Positions 49,375 to 58,291 of a stretch of DNA of 64,000 nt are shown here, piece by piece. The DNA is from Streptomyces camelliae. GTDB taxonomy: Bacteria; Actinomycetota; Actinomycetes; Streptomycetales; Streptomycetaceae. Positions within the stretch are counted from its first letter, which is position 1; each line of letters begins with the position of its first letter. The notes beneath the pieces were generated by a model, which was not told the DNA's origin, made no database searches, and was given only the letters and a program-made list of their open reading frames with translations. The stretch lies in contig NZ_CP115300.1 of the NCBI RefSeq assembly GCF_027625935.1, forward strand, positions 6,448,001-6,512,000, in the 5' to 3' direction. The position numbers and the translations under genes were made by a program.

Positions 49375-49672
49375 GTCGCTTCTCCTGTCTCGTATCTCCG
49401 AGGTGCCGGCCCGTCAGCCGGCTCGGGAACGAACATACCCATCGCGGTCATATCAGTCATACCGGAAAGTCGACGTGAGGGCCGATCAGGGTATTTGTGA
49501 CCTCGGGTGCCGCCCCTCCGGGACGCTGACGTCCGTCTCAACTGGCCGAGAAAAAAAGAATGATTGACGTACTTTTACGCCGTCGGAGTGATCTTCTGAC
49601 GTCCGCTCATCACAGGTCAGCACGGCGTGTCGCTGCGGATGTGACGCGGTGAGTCGTGTTAGGGCGGGCGCG
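49375..49672. promoter_or_regulatory. 298-bp gene-free stretch upstream of the secreted-protein gene
   Basis: No supported gene. The side next to 49374 must hold the promoter and SD (AGGAGAAGCGAC just before the ATG) of the secreted-protein gene. The middle (GTATTTGTGACCTCGG, GAAAAAAAGAATGATTGACG) is unusually AT-rich for this genome. The far side is the region beyond the sedolisin terminator. Confidence 0.5.
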
Positions 49673-49718
49673 TAAAAACAAAGGGGGGCGTGAGGTCCAC
49701 CAGGACCCCACGCCCCCC
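49673..49718 (-). terminator. rho-independent terminator of the sedolisin gene
   Basis: On the minus strand GGGGGGCGTG (49709-49718) and CACGCCCCCC (49683-49692) close a stem extended by five inner pairs, followed by a U-rich tail (TTTGTTTTTA, 49673-49682). It is the only canonical hairpin plus U-tract in the window. Confidence 0.9.
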
Positions 49719-49750
49719 GCTCCTCAGCGGAGCGTCAGCGCGTCAGCGCG

Positions 49751-51688
49751 TCAGTGCTTCGCGTACGACTGCACGTAGCCGTTCGCGGGCGTGCCCACGC
49801 CGGTCACGTCGTCGTAGCCCTTCGTCGCGGACAGGGAGCTGTCCTTGCCGAGGCTGCGGACCGAGTACAGCAGGCCGCCGGAGGCGTCCAGGCCGTTGGC
49901 GAAGTCCACGCGGGCGACCGCCAGGCCGGAGCCTGTCGGGTTGTCCGTGACGTCGTGGAAGACGCCCTTCTTGTAGTCGGCGTAGATCGTCGGGTTGGCG
50001 AAGCCGATCGCCTTGCCGCCGCGGGCCTCCTGGGCCAGGGCCTGGATGGCCGCGATGGTCGGCGCGGCCAGCGACGTGCCGCCGATGCGGTACTCGCTGT
50101 ACTGCTGCGAGCCGTCCGGGAAGGTCTGCGTCTGGCCGACCAGGAAGCCGGTGTTCGGGTCGGCGATGGCCGCGATGTCCGGGACGACACGGTTGCCGGA
50201 GGCGTTGTTCGCCTGCGACAGCCCGTCCGGGACGACGCCCTTCTGGTAGTACGGCTCGGCGACCGTCTTGCTGGTGCCGCCGCCCGCGCCCGAGGTGAAC
50301 GCGCCGGGGAAGTTCGTCCAGCTCTTGCCGTCCGCCGACAGGGTCGCCTTCTCGGTGCCCCAGCCGGTCTCCCACAGGTACTTGTCGCCCTTGCCGACCG
50401 CCAGGGACGTACCGCCGACCGCGGTCACCCAGGCCGAGTTGGCCGGGGTGTCGACCTGCTTCGTACCGGTGTTGGCGACCTCGTCACCGTTGTCGCCGGA
50501 GGAGAAGTAGAAGCCGATGCCCTGCACCGCGCCCAGCTGGAAGACCTGGTCGTAGGCCGCGGCCAGGTCCGGAGTCTGGTTGGACTCCACGTCGCCCCAG
50601 GAGTTGGAGACGATGTCGGCCAGGTGGTTGTCCACGACCTTGCTGAGCGAGTCGAGCAGGTCGTCGTCGTAGCAGGAGGCGGCGCCCACGTAGGTGACGT
50701 CCGCGTTCGGCGCGACCGCGTGCACGGCCTCGACGTCGAGGGTCTCCTCGCCGTACCAGCCCGCGGCCTTGCACTCCTTGACCTTGGTGTAGTTGTTCGG
50801 CAGCACCTGGTGCAGCTGGCTGGTCTTCCAGGCCGCGTCACCGTTCTTCAGCGCGTACGTGCCGGCGTCGTAGGCGATGGTCGGCGAGGCGTAGGCGTCG
50901 GTGATGGCGACGCGGACACCCTTGCCGGTGTACGTGCCGGCGCCGTACGCCGCGCGCAGCTGCTTGCCGGTGTAGCCCTTGATCGCGTACGGGATCTTGC
51001 CGCCGTACGCGTCCGGCAGCGTGGTGGCGATGTTCGAGCCGAAGTACGACGAGAACGGGCCCGAGTTCTTGAACACGGCGTCCGGCCCCGGCAGCTGGTC
51101 GTCGTGGTTCGCCTTGTGCGGGGCGTTGTCCAGGCCGGTGACGGTCAGGACGGCGCCCTGCAGGGCGGCCGGGACGGAGGCCGTCTGCGCCGGGGCGCGG
51201 TAAGTGGCCGAGCCCTTGGTGTAGTTGTGCAGCTGGGTGCCGAACGCCTTCTCGGCGGCGGCGACGTCACCGGAGACGGCGACGTAGTGCTGGGTGACCC
51301 CGGTGACCTTCAGGCCGGCCGACGTCAGCCAGGACTTGACGGCGTCCACCTGGGCCTTGGTGGCCCCGAAGCGGGCCTGCGCGGTCTTGGCGCTCAGGTA
51401 CTTGCCGTAGTGCGGCGAGCTCGGGTCGGACACCGCCTTGGCGTAGGCGGCGAGGCCCGCCGCGTCCCGCCCGGCCAGGTAGACCCGGGCGTTCACCGCG
51501 GCGCTGTTCGCGGTGGCCCCCTTGTCCGCCTTGGCCGTGGCCCACAGCGGCTTGGTGCCGTTCAGTGCCTGACGAGCGGGGCTGTCCGCGGCGTGTGCCG
51601 CGGGTATGCCCAGCGCCAGCGCGCCGGCGACCATGGGCAGTGTCGCTGCCATGCTCACGGCGCGCAGCTTGGCGCGGTTGGATCTCAT
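49751..51688 (-). CDS. secreted S53-family serine peptidase (sedolisin)
   Basis: 645 aa; ATG at 51688 with GGGGG upstream. Signal peptide (SMAATLPMVAGALALGIPAA, cleavage AHA-ADS). Pro-domain (about 40-190: PSSPHYGKYLSAKTAQARFG, GVTQHYVAVSGDVAAAEKAF). Catalytic domain from about 230: EETLDVEAVHAVAPNADVTY holds Glu and Asp, SSGDNGDE the oxyanion Asp, and GGTSLAAPTIAA the Ser. The calcium site is YDDVTGVGTPANG at the C-terminus. An acid endopeptidase for extracellular protein digestion. All catalytic residues are intact. Confidence 0.94.
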   Translation of the reverse strand: MRSNRAKLRAVSMAATLPMVAGALALGIPAAHAADSPARQALNGTKPLWATAKADKGATANSAAVNARVYLAGRDAAGLAAYAKAVSDPSSPHYGKYLSAKTAQARFGATKAQVDAVKSWLTSAGLKVTGVTQHYVAVSGDVAAAEKAFGTQLHNYTKGSATYRAPAQTASVPAALQGAVLTVTGLDNAPHKANHDDQLPGPDAVFKNSGPFSSYFGSNIATTLPDAYGGKIPYAIKGYTGKQLRAAYGAGTYTGKGVRVAITDAYASPTIAYDAGTYALKNGDAAWKTSQLHQVLPNNYTKVKECKAAGWYGEETLDVEAVHAVAPNADVTYVGAASCYDDDLLDSLSKVVDNHLADIVSNSWGDVESNQTPDLAAAYDQVFQLGAVQGIGFYFSSGDNGDEVANTGTKQVDTPANSAWVTAVGGTSLAVGKGDKYLWETGWGTEKATLSADGKSWTNFPGAFTSGAGGGTSKTVAEPYYQKGVVPDGLSQANNASGNRVVPDIAAIADPNTGFLVGQTQTFPDGSQQYSEYRIGGTSLAAPTIAAIQALAQEARGGKAIGFANPTIYADYKKGVFHDVTDNPTGSGLAVARVDFANGLDASGGLLYSVRSLGKDSSLSATKGYDDVTGVGTPANGYVQSYAKH

Positions 51689-51946
51689 AGAACCCCCTGC
51701 GATGCGGTTCGCATGCATGTAGTGGTCGATACGTCATGCGGTCCGCGTGCCGCCCGCGGCGGTTCGGCCGGCCGTATGGATCACACGATGGGGGTTACTT
51801 TGTCCGATGAACCGTTCATGTCAGGGGAACGGAAAGGTCAAGAGAAGCTCAAGTAGCCGTCAGGTGGGGCGATTTGATCCCTTTTGTCCTTACGGCTGCG
51901 TAACGGAACAGATGAGGCACTGTTCACGAACGCGCTTTCACTCCGT

Positions 51947-52579
51947 TCACGAACGTGGCTTCGCTCCCCGCTCCTTGAGCATCCCGGCCATCACCTGAAG
52001 CTCCGACTGCTGCGCGTCGACCATGCCCTGCGCGAGCCGCTTCTCCACCGTGACGGTGCACTTGGCCACACACCCCTCGGCCATGTGGATACCGCCCTTG
52101 TGATGGTCCGTCATCAACTGGAGGTAGAAGACCTCGGCCTGCTTGCCGCTGAGCGACTGGAGCTTCTTCAGCTCCGTGTTCGTCGCCATGCCCGGCATCA
52201 GCGAGCCGTCCCCGCGCTCGGGCATGTCACCCATGCCCATCCAGGCCATCGGCGGCTTCGCCGACACCTTCGGCAGCCCCCACAGATCCAGCCAGCCCAG
52301 CAGCATGCCGCGCTGGTTGGCCTGCGTCTGCGCGATGTCGTAGGCGAGCCGCCGCACGTCCGGGTCCGTCGTGCGGTCGCGCACGATGTACGACATCTCG
52401 ACGGCCTGCTGGTGGTGCACGGCCATGTCCCGGGCGAACCCGGCGTCGGCCGACTCCGCCGCCGGCGTCTTCGTGTCCGGTCCGCCGGAGTCCTCGGCCA
52501 CCGCGTAGGTGACCGCGCCGGCGGCGACGAGCACCGCCGCTGCCGTGCCCGCCACCCAGCCGACGCGCCGCCGGCCCAC
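51947..52579 (-). CDS. DUF305 (CopM-like) exported metal-associated protein
   Basis: 210 aa, GTG start overlapping the previous stop (TAGTG). One N-terminal hydrophobic helix (WVAGTAAAVLVAAGAVTYAV) acts as signal anchor. DUF305 motifs: FARDMAVHHQQAVEMSYIV and LMTDHHKGGIHMA, two His/Met-rich helices; Met-rich MAWMGMGDMPERGDGSLMPG between them. Cyanobacterial CopM with this domain binds copper. Coupled to the DUF3105 gene, with which it is normally paired. Confidence 0.92.
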   Translation of the reverse strand: MGRRRVGWVAGTAAAVLVAAGAVTYAVAEDSGGPDTKTPAAESADAGFARDMAVHHQQAVEMSYIVRDRTTDPDVRRLAYDIAQTQANQRGMLLGWLDLWGLPKVSAKPPMAWMGMGDMPERGDGSLMPGMATNTELKKLQSLSGKQAEVFYLQLMTDHHKGGIHMAEGCVAKCTVTVEKRLAQGMVDAQQSELQVMAGMLKERGAKPRS

Positions 52580-53280
52580 TACATCGCCCCGCTGGTGCAG
52601 GCGGCGCCCGGCTCCGGGGTCTGCGGGCCCTGGACGTAGGCGGTGAAGAACTTGTCCACCTCGGGGTCGCTCGCGCTCTTGACCGCCACCTGGCGGCCCC
52701 AGGCCGACAGCATCAGCGGCGCGGCCTGGTTCTCGTACGGGCTCATCATCGAGTACGGCGTCTTCTGCACCTTCGCCGCGAGCAGGTCCACGTCGGCCTT
52801 GCTCGCCTTGCTGGTGTACGTCACCCAGACCGCGCCGTGCTCCAGAGAGTGCACGGCGTTCTCGTCCTGGAGCGGCTTGGTGTAGACGGTGCCGTCACAG
52901 GTCGCCCAGACCGGGTTGTGGTTCCCGCCGACCGGGGGGTGCATCGGGTACGACACCCTGGTCGTCACGTGCGTGCGCGACAGCGTGCCGGACCAGGTCC
53001 GCACACCGTCCTTGCCGGCGGTGAAGTGCCCGGAGTCCCCGGCGGAGCCGCCCTTGGAGTCGCTGTCGGAGCCGCTCTTGGAGTCGCTCGCGGTGAGCGA
53101 CTTCTTGTCCGACTGGGAGTTCACGAGGACCACACCACCGACGACGAGACCGGTGACGACCACCACGGAGGCGCCGATGGTGAGCGCCCGGTTGCGGCGC
53201 TCGCGGGCACGCTCGGCGCGCCGCATCTCGTCGATGCGCGCCTTGCGCGCCGCGCTGCTGCTGTTCTTCGCGGAACCCAT
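52579..53280 (-). CDS. DUF3105 membrane-anchored protein
   Basis: 233 aa. A basic cytoplasmic N-terminus (RKARIDEMRRAERARERRNR), one membrane helix (ALTIGASVVVVTGLVVGGVV), a Ser/Asp/Lys linker (DSKSGSDSDSKGGSAGDSG), then the DUF3105 domain: YPMHPPVGGNHNPVWATCDG, ENAVHSLEHGAVWVTY, PYSMMSPYENQAAPLMLSAW. His and Cys residues suggest metal binding. Overlaps the DUF305 gene by one base. ATG at 53280. Divergent from nsrR. Confidence 0.9.
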   Translation of the reverse strand: MGSAKNSSSAARKARIDEMRRAERARERRNRALTIGASVVVVTGLVVGGVVLVNSQSDKKSLTASDSKSGSDSDSKGGSAGDSGHFTAGKDGVRTWSGTLSRTHVTTRVSYPMHPPVGGNHNPVWATCDGTVYTKPLQDENAVHSLEHGAVWVTYTSKASKADVDLLAAKVQKTPYSMMSPYENQAAPLMLSAWGRQVAVKSASDPEVDKFFTAYVQGPQTPEPGAACTSGAM

Positions 53281-53397
53281 GAGGCTTGTGTCCTTCTGGG
53301 GGAGAGGGGACGGGCGGGGTGGGTGGGGCCCGCTGATCGTAATCGGCAACCGCCGCCCCGCCGTAGGAACGGAGAGCAAACAGACAGGCAAACGGAT

Positions 53398-53420
53398 AAT
53401 TTGAACCTGGGATGCGTATT
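53398..53420 (+). promoter_or_regulatory. degenerate NsrR-type 11-1-11 box upstream of nsrR
   Basis: AATTTGAACCT-G-GGATGCGTATT. Each arm matches the arms of the hmp box (55410-55432) at 8 of 11 positions. It lies 16 bp before the nsrR ATG, where it would give autoregulation. Confidence 0.6.
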
Positions 53421-53435
53421 ATCTACGCTCGCGGT

Positions 53436-53879
53436 ATGCGGCTCCTTCGCTCCACCGACCTGGCCCTGCGGATGCTGATGCGCCTCGCCGTCGCCGCCGA
53501 CGCCACGCCCACCACCCGCCAGGTGGCGGCGGACATGGACGTGCCTTACACCCACGCCGCCAAGGTCGTCGCCGAGCTCCAGCACCTGGGCCTGGTCGAC
53601 GCCCGGCGCGGCCGGGGCGGCGGCCTCACGCTCACCGAGGCGGGCCGTACGGCGTCGGTGGGGGCGGTGGTGCGGGTTTTCGAGGGTGACGGTGACGTGG
53701 TCGACTGCGAGGGGGCCACGCCGTGCCCGCTGCGGTCCGGCTGCCGTCTGAGGGGAGCGCTGCGGCGGGCCCAGGAGGCGTTCTTCGCCAGCCTGGACCC
53801 GATCACGATCGGGGAGATCGTCGCCGAGCCGACGGGGCCTTTGCTCCTGGGGATCTCGCGCGGGGCGCCGACCGGCTGA
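53436..53879 (+). CDS. nsrR: Rrf2-family nitric-oxide-sensing repressor NsrR
   Basis: 147 aa; ATG at 53436. Winged HTH: LRSTDLALRMLMRLAVAADA, TTRQVAADMDVPYTHAAKVV, HLGLVDARRGRGGGLTLTEA. The three cluster-ligand cysteines are in DVVDCEGATPCPLRSGCRL, as in Streptomyces coelicolor NsrR, whose [4Fe-4S] cluster reacts with NO and so derepresses hmp. The flavohemoglobin gene is 300 bp downstream, convergent, and carries a matching box. Confidence 0.93.
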   Translation: MRLLRSTDLALRMLMRLAVAADATPTTRQVAADMDVPYTHAAKVVAELQHLGLVDARRGRGGGLTLTEAGRTASVGAVVRVFEGDGDVVDCEGATPCPLRSGCRLRGALRRAQEAFFASLDPITIGEIVAEPTGPLLLGISRGAPTG

Positions 53880-53924
53880 CGGTCTTCGCCGCACTGCGTT
53901 CACCGGTGGGCCGACGGCGAGCGC

Positions 53925-54169
53925 GTGACGGAGGGGAACCAGGGGACGGATGACGAACGGTGGAACGAGTTCGTCAGGGACTTCGAGCGCAGCAGGAGGC
54001 CCGGAGCGGGAGGATCCACGGCCCGAACGCACCTGAGCCCGAGGCCGCCGCGAACCGTCCGCGACGCCGGAGACTCGGCCGCAGCTCCGACTACCAGGAC
54101 CTGGTCGCCAGGGTGCAGCCGCTCCTGGACAAGGTGACCGAGGCGGCCGCCGGACGCGACCGGGGCTGA
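53925..54169 (+). pseudogene. possible small gene split by a frameshift
   Basis: From GTG 53925 the frame reads EGNQGTDDERWNEFVRDFER, typical of a Streptomyces small acidic protein, then degenerates (PRPPRTVRDAGDSAAAP). From about 54000 the +1/-1 frame reads sensibly (SSDYQDLVARVQPLLDKVTE) to a stop at 54169. The two halves together look like one 80-residue protein interrupted by a frameshift, either natural or a sequencing error. Confidence 0.4.
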
Positions 54170-54174
54170 TTCCG

Positions 54175-55368
54175 TCAGCCGGCCTGCCGGGCCAGCCACA
54201 GGTCCGGGCCGAACACCTCGTAGTGGATGTCCGCCGGGGCCACGCCCTTCTCGATCAGCTGGGTGCGGACCGCGCGCATGAAGGGCAGGGGGCCGCACAG
54301 GTACGCGCGCGTGCCCGTCGGTACGGCGATGCCGGTGAGGTCGACCAGGCCGGTGCGGGTGCCGGGCTCCGCGTCGCGCTCGTAGAAGAGGTGGACGGAG
54401 GAGTCCGGGAGCTTCTCGGCGTAGGCCTCGTGGTCGGTGCGCAGGGCGTGGTCGGCGGGGGAGCGGTCGCCGTGGACCACCGTGACCGGGGCGCTGTGGC
54501 CGCCGTCGGCCAGGGCGGCGAGCATCGCGACCATCGGGGTCACGCCGATGCCGGCGGAGGCGAGCAGGAGCGGCCGGCCTGCGATGTCGCCGAGGACGAG
54601 GTCGCCGTACGGCTCGGACAGGTCCAGGACGTCGCCGACGCGCACGCGCGCGTGGAGGTGGTTCGAGACCTCGCCCTCGGGCGTCGTGTCGTCGCCGCTC
54701 ACGCGCTTGACGCTGAACTGGCGCACCGACTCGCCGGGGGCGCCGGACAGGCTGTACTGCCGTATCTGGCGGGCGCCGTCGGCCAGCTCGACCTGGACGG
54801 AGACGTACTGGCCGGCGCGGAAGCCGCGCACCGGGCCGCCGTCGGCCGGGCGCAGCCGGAAGGTGACGACGTCCGCCGTCTCCTCGATGCGCTCCACGAC
54901 CTCCCACGGCCGCCGGACCGTCGTGCCGCTCTCCTCGTACAGCCGCTTCTCGACGGCGATGAGGGCGTTCGCCATCAGCCAGTAGACCTCGGTCCAGGCG
55001 GCGGCCACCTCGGGGGTGACGGCCTCGCCGAGGACCTCGGCGATGGCGGCGAAGAGGTGCTCGTGCACCACCGGGTAGTGCTCGGGGGCCACGCCCAGGG
55101 AGGCGTGCTTGTGCGCGATGCGGCTGAGCATGGCGTCGGGCCGGGTGTCCGGGTGCTCCAGCAGATGCGTCGCGAAGGCGGCGATCGAGCCGGCGAGAGC
55201 CTGCTTCTGGGTGCCGGAAGCCTGGTTGCCGCGGTTGAAGAGGTCCCGCAGGAGGTCGGGGTGGGCGGCGAAGAGGCGGGCGTAGAAGCGCTCGGTGATC
55301 TCGCCGATCGCCCCGCCGACGGCGGGCAGAGTGGCGCGGACGGTGGCGGCTGACTGCTCGGACAGCAT
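54175..55368 (-). CDS. hmp: flavohemoglobin (nitric oxide dioxygenase)
   Basis: 397 aa. Detoxifies NO to nitrate. Globin domain (1-140): PDLLRDLFNRGNQASGTQKQ, and the proximal His in RIAHKHASLGVAPEHYPVVH. FAD domain (about 150-250) with RQYSLSGAPG; NAD domain (about 260-390) with LLLASAGIGVTPMVAML, TVVHGDRSPADHALR, AYLCGPLPFM and EVFGPDLWL. ATG at 55368 with AGGAGGAG. It has an 11-1-11 palindrome upstream and nsrR is the neighbour, so NsrR control is very likely. Confidence 0.95.
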   Translation of the reverse strand: MLSEQSAATVRATLPAVGGAIGEITERFYARLFAAHPDLLRDLFNRGNQASGTQKQALAGSIAAFATHLLEHPDTRPDAMLSRIAHKHASLGVAPEHYPVVHEHLFAAIAEVLGEAVTPEVAAAWTEVYWLMANALIAVEKRLYEESGTTVRRPWEVVERIEETADVVTFRLRPADGGPVRGFRAGQYVSVQVELADGARQIRQYSLSGAPGESVRQFSVKRVSGDDTTPEGEVSNHLHARVRVGDVLDLSEPYGDLVLGDIAGRPLLLASAGIGVTPMVAMLAALADGGHSAPVTVVHGDRSPADHALRTDHEAYAEKLPDSSVHLFYERDAEPGTRTGLVDLTGIAVPTGTRAYLCGPLPFMRAVRTQLIEKGVAPADIHYEVFGPDLWLARQAG

Positions 55369-55409
55369 CAGGAATCTCCTCCTGGCTCGACTGATTCGGA
55401 CCGTATGAA

Positions 55410-55432
55410 AAGTTGCATCTGAGATGCAAATT
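55410..55432 (-). promoter_or_regulatory. NsrR box upstream of hmp
   Basis: AAGTTGCATCT-G-AGATGCAAATT. The arms are complementary at 10 of 11 positions, with a perfect inner core TTGCATCT-G-AGATGCAA, centred about 53 bp upstream of the hmp start. This is the 11-1-11 form described for Streptomyces NsrR. On the minus strand TTTGCA within it could be the -35, so binding would block RNA polymerase. Confidence 0.85.
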
Positions 55433-55677
55433 AACGAGGCGTGGTATCGCTCACTCCGCGATGCGAACCGGCCATTACGGATGTCGGTGCGAGCAGGCAA
55501 GATGGGCGACAGAGCGGTACACCTGCCGTACGAGAGGCGTTCAGGCGGGGGACGCTCGGGCGATCAAGGTCCGCAACGCGTTCGAAACGGTGTTGTGGTG
55601 TGATGCTCAGGTGCCCGACCGCCTCCCGTGGGACACGGGGACAGGCGGCCTGACCAGCAAGGATGGGGAAGCGGAAG

Positions 55678-57039
55678 ATGGACAAGCAGCAGGAGTTCGT
55701 GCTCCGGACGTTGGAGGAGCGCGACATCCGGTTCGTACGCCTGTGGTTCACGGACGTGCTGGGCTTCCTCAAGTCCGTCGCCGTGGCCCCCGCCGAGCTG
55801 GAGCAGGCCTTCGACGAGGGCATCGGCTTCGACGGCTCGGCCATCGAGGGCTTCGCCCGGGTCTACGAGTCCGACATGATCGCCAAGCCGGACCCGTCCA
55901 CCTTCCAGGTCCTGCCCTGGCGCGCGGAGGCCCCGGGCACCGCCCGCATGTTCTGCGACATCCTCATGCCGGACGGCTCCCCGTCCTTCGCGGACCCGCG
56001 CTACGTCCTCAAGCGTGCCCTGGCCCGCACCTCCGACCTGGGCTTCACCTTCTACACCCACCCGGAGATCGAGTTCTTCCTGCTGAAGGACCGCCCGATG
56101 GACGGCAGCCGCCCGACCCCGGCGGACAACTCGGGTTACTTCGACCACACCCCGACCAACGTCGGCATGGACTTCCGCCGCCAGGCGATCACCATGCTGG
56201 AGTCGATGGGCATCTCGGTGGAGTTCTCCCACCACGAGGGCGCCCCGGGCCAGCAGGAGATCGACCTGCGCTACGCCGACGCACTGTCGACGGCCGACAA
56301 CATCATGACGTTCCGCCTGGTCATGAAGCAGGTGGCGCTGGAGCAGGGCGTGCAGGCGACCTTCATGCCGAAGCCCTTCTCCGAGCACCCCGGCAGCGGC
56401 ATGCACACCCACCTCTCCCTCTTCGAGGGCGACCGGAACGCGTTCTACGAGTCGGGCGCCGAGTACCAGCTCTCCAAGGTCGGCCGCTCCTTCATCGCGG
56501 GCCTGCTCAAGCACGCGGCGGAGATCTCCGCGGTCACCAACCAGTGGGTGAACTCCTACAAGCGCATCTGGGGCGGCTCCGAGCGCACGGCGGGCGCCGG
56601 CGGCGAGGCCCCGTCGTACATCTGCTGGGGCCACAACAACCGATCGGCCCTCGTCCGCGTTCCGATGTACAAGCCCGGCAAGACCGGCTCCGCGCGCGTG
56701 GAGGTCCGCTCCCTGGACTCGGGCGCGAACCCCTACCTGGCCTACGCCGTCCTGCTGGCCGCCGGCCTGAAGGGCATCGAGGAGGGGTACGAGCTCCCGC
56801 CCGGCGCCGAGGACGACGTCTGGGCCCTCTCCGACGCCGAGCGCCGCGCGATGGGCATCGAGCCCCTGCCCCAGAACCTGGGCGAGGCCCTCACCCTGAT
56901 GGAACGCAGCGACCTGGTCGCCGAGACCCTCGGCGAGCACGTCTTCGACTTCTTCCTGCGCAACAAGCAGGCCGAGTGGCACGAGTACCGCTCGGAGGTC
57001 ACGGCGTTCGAGCTGCGGAAGAATCTGCCGGTGCTGTAG
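55678..57039 (+). CDS. glnA2: glutamine synthetase-like protein, GlnA2 type
   Basis: 453 aa; ATG at 55678 (MDKQQEFVLRTLEERD). Glutamine-synthetase fold: GIGFDGSAIEGFARVYESDM (catalytic loop), EIEFFLLKDRPMDGSRPTPA (metal Glu), GQQEIDLRYADALSTADNI, GSGMHTHLSLFEGD (His), NSYKRIWGGSERTAGAGGEA and NRSALVRVPMYK. It lacks the adenylylation tyrosine loop of GlnA. The Streptomyces coelicolor GlnA2 homologue (SCO2241) has been reported as a gamma-glutamylpolyamine synthetase, linking it to polyamine use. Length is normal. Confidence 0.9.
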   Translation: MDKQQEFVLRTLEERDIRFVRLWFTDVLGFLKSVAVAPAELEQAFDEGIGFDGSAIEGFARVYESDMIAKPDPSTFQVLPWRAEAPGTARMFCDILMPDGSPSFADPRYVLKRALARTSDLGFTFYTHPEIEFFLLKDRPMDGSRPTPADNSGYFDHTPTNVGMDFRRQAITMLESMGISVEFSHHEGAPGQQEIDLRYADALSTADNIMTFRLVMKQVALEQGVQATFMPKPFSEHPGSGMHTHLSLFEGDRNAFYESGAEYQLSKVGRSFIAGLLKHAAEISAVTNQWVNSYKRIWGGSERTAGAGGEAPSYICWGHNNRSALVRVPMYKPGKTGSARVEVRSLDSGANPYLAYAVLLAAGLKGIEEGYELPPGAEDDVWALSDAERRAMGIEPLPQNLGEALTLMERSDLVAETLGEHVFDFFLRNKQAEWHEYRSEVTAFELRKNLPVL

Positions 57040-57076
57040 GGCCCCCGCCGGGGCCCCGTCAGGCACTCGATCTGCG

Positions 57077-57108
57077 GGAGCTGCTGGAACACGCTGTCCA
57101 GCAGCTCC
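57077..57108 (+). terminator. 12-bp hairpin terminator of glnA2
   Basis: GGAGCTGCTGGA (57077-57088) pairs perfectly with 57097-57108 around 8 nt, 38 nt after the stop. No U-run. Confidence 0.75.
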
Positions 57109-57167
57109 GCCGGCCGGGCCGAGCGCAGCCGTCGGTCTTCTCGACCACGCTGTTCCGGGTGGCGGGG

Positions 57168-57263
57168 TTCATCCCCCGGGGTCCGCCCCTGGGGTTCATC
57201 CCCCGGGCTTCGTCCCCCGGGGTCCGCCCCCGGGGTTCATCTCCCGGGCTTCGTCCCCCGGGC
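57168..57263 (+). repeat. seven tandem 13-14-bp repeats downstream of glnA2
   Basis: Units such as TTCATCCCCCGGGG, TCCGCCCCTGGGG, TTCATCCCCCGGGC and TTCGTCCCCCGGGG, each ending in CCCGGG. Order is A-B-A-C-B-A-C, so a longer unit B-A-C (about 41 bp) seems to have duplicated. The stretch 57109-57463 has no convincing gene; it also contains the region in front of the FAD-subunit gene. Confidence 0.8.
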
Positions 57264-57463
57264 CGCCCTCGGGGCGCTGCGATAGGCTGTGACAAAAGTG
57301 TCTGGCCCCGCCGGTCCCGCCCCGAACGGTCCGGCCGTGGCGGCCTTCGTCCCCCCGGAATCCGGCGAGGGAATCGGCTGGATGTCCGTGAGCGGGAAAT
57401 CAGCTCATACAGCGCCACGGGGCAGTCGTCCTCCGTAGGCCGGTTCTCCGCAGGTCGGTTCTC

Positions 57464-58291
57464 ATGGACCTCAACACCATCACCGAAGTAGTCCGGCGAC
57501 CGTCCGAACGGCCCGGCACGGACTGGCACGAGGGGGACGCCTGGCTCGCCGGGGGGACGTGGCTCTATTCCGGGGAACAGCCGGACCTGAGCCGGCTGAT
57601 CGACCTGACGGCGCTGCCCTGGGAGCCCCTCGTCCAGCGCGACGAGGGCCTGGAGATCAGCGCCACCTGCACCATCCGCGACCTGTACGCCCGCACCTGG
57701 CCCGCGGAATGGACGGCGGGAATCCTCTTCCGCGCAGCCTGTGAGGCGTTCCTGTCCTCGTTCAAGGTCTGGAACGCGGCGACCGTCGGCGGCAACATCT
57801 GCATGTCCCTGCCCGCCGGCCCGATGATCACGCTGACCGTGGCGCTGGAGGCGCAGTACGAACTGTGGGCTCCCGACGGCTCCGAGCACTTCGTCGACGC
57901 CCGCGATTTCGTCACGGGCGACCATCGCAACATCCTCACGCCCGGCGAGATACTGCGGCGCATCACCATTCCGGCGCACGCGCTGCGGAAACGCACCGCG
58001 CACCGCCGCTTCAGCCTGACCCGGCTCGGCCGCTCGACGGTGTTCCTCATCGGCACCCAACGACGGGGCGGGGACGACCTGTTGCTCACCATCACCGCCG
58101 GCACCACCCGGCCCGTCCGCATCGCCTTCGCCTCCCTGCCCGATGCCCGGACCCTGAGGCAGAGCATCGACGCCGTACCGGCCGACGTCTGGTTCGCCGA
58201 TCCCAACGGGACCCCCGACCACCGCCGCCATCTGACACACCACTTCGCCGAAGAGATCCGCCGCGAACTCAACGCTGGGGACCTGCCATGA
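57464..58291 (+). CDS. FAD-binding subunit of a xanthine dehydrogenase-family molybdoenzyme
   Basis: 275 aa. CoxM/XdhB-type FAD domain: GDAWLAGGTWLYSGE, ACEAFLSSFKVWNAATVGGN with ICMSLPAGP after it, then a C-terminal small domain (TAHRRFSLTRLGRSTVFLIG). Passes electrons from the 2Fe-2S clusters to FAD. ATGA overlap with the next gene. Part of a three-gene operon. Confidence 0.92.
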   Translation: MDLNTITEVVRRPSERPGTDWHEGDAWLAGGTWLYSGEQPDLSRLIDLTALPWEPLVQRDEGLEISATCTIRDLYARTWPAEWTAGILFRAACEAFLSSFKVWNAATVGGNICMSLPAGPMITLTVALEAQYELWAPDGSEHFVDARDFVTGDHRNILTPGEILRRITIPAHALRKRTAHRRFSLTRLGRSTVFLIGTQRRGGDDLLLTITAGTTRPVRIAFASLPDARTLRQSIDAVPADVWFADPNGTPDHRRHLTHHFAEEIRRELNAGDLP

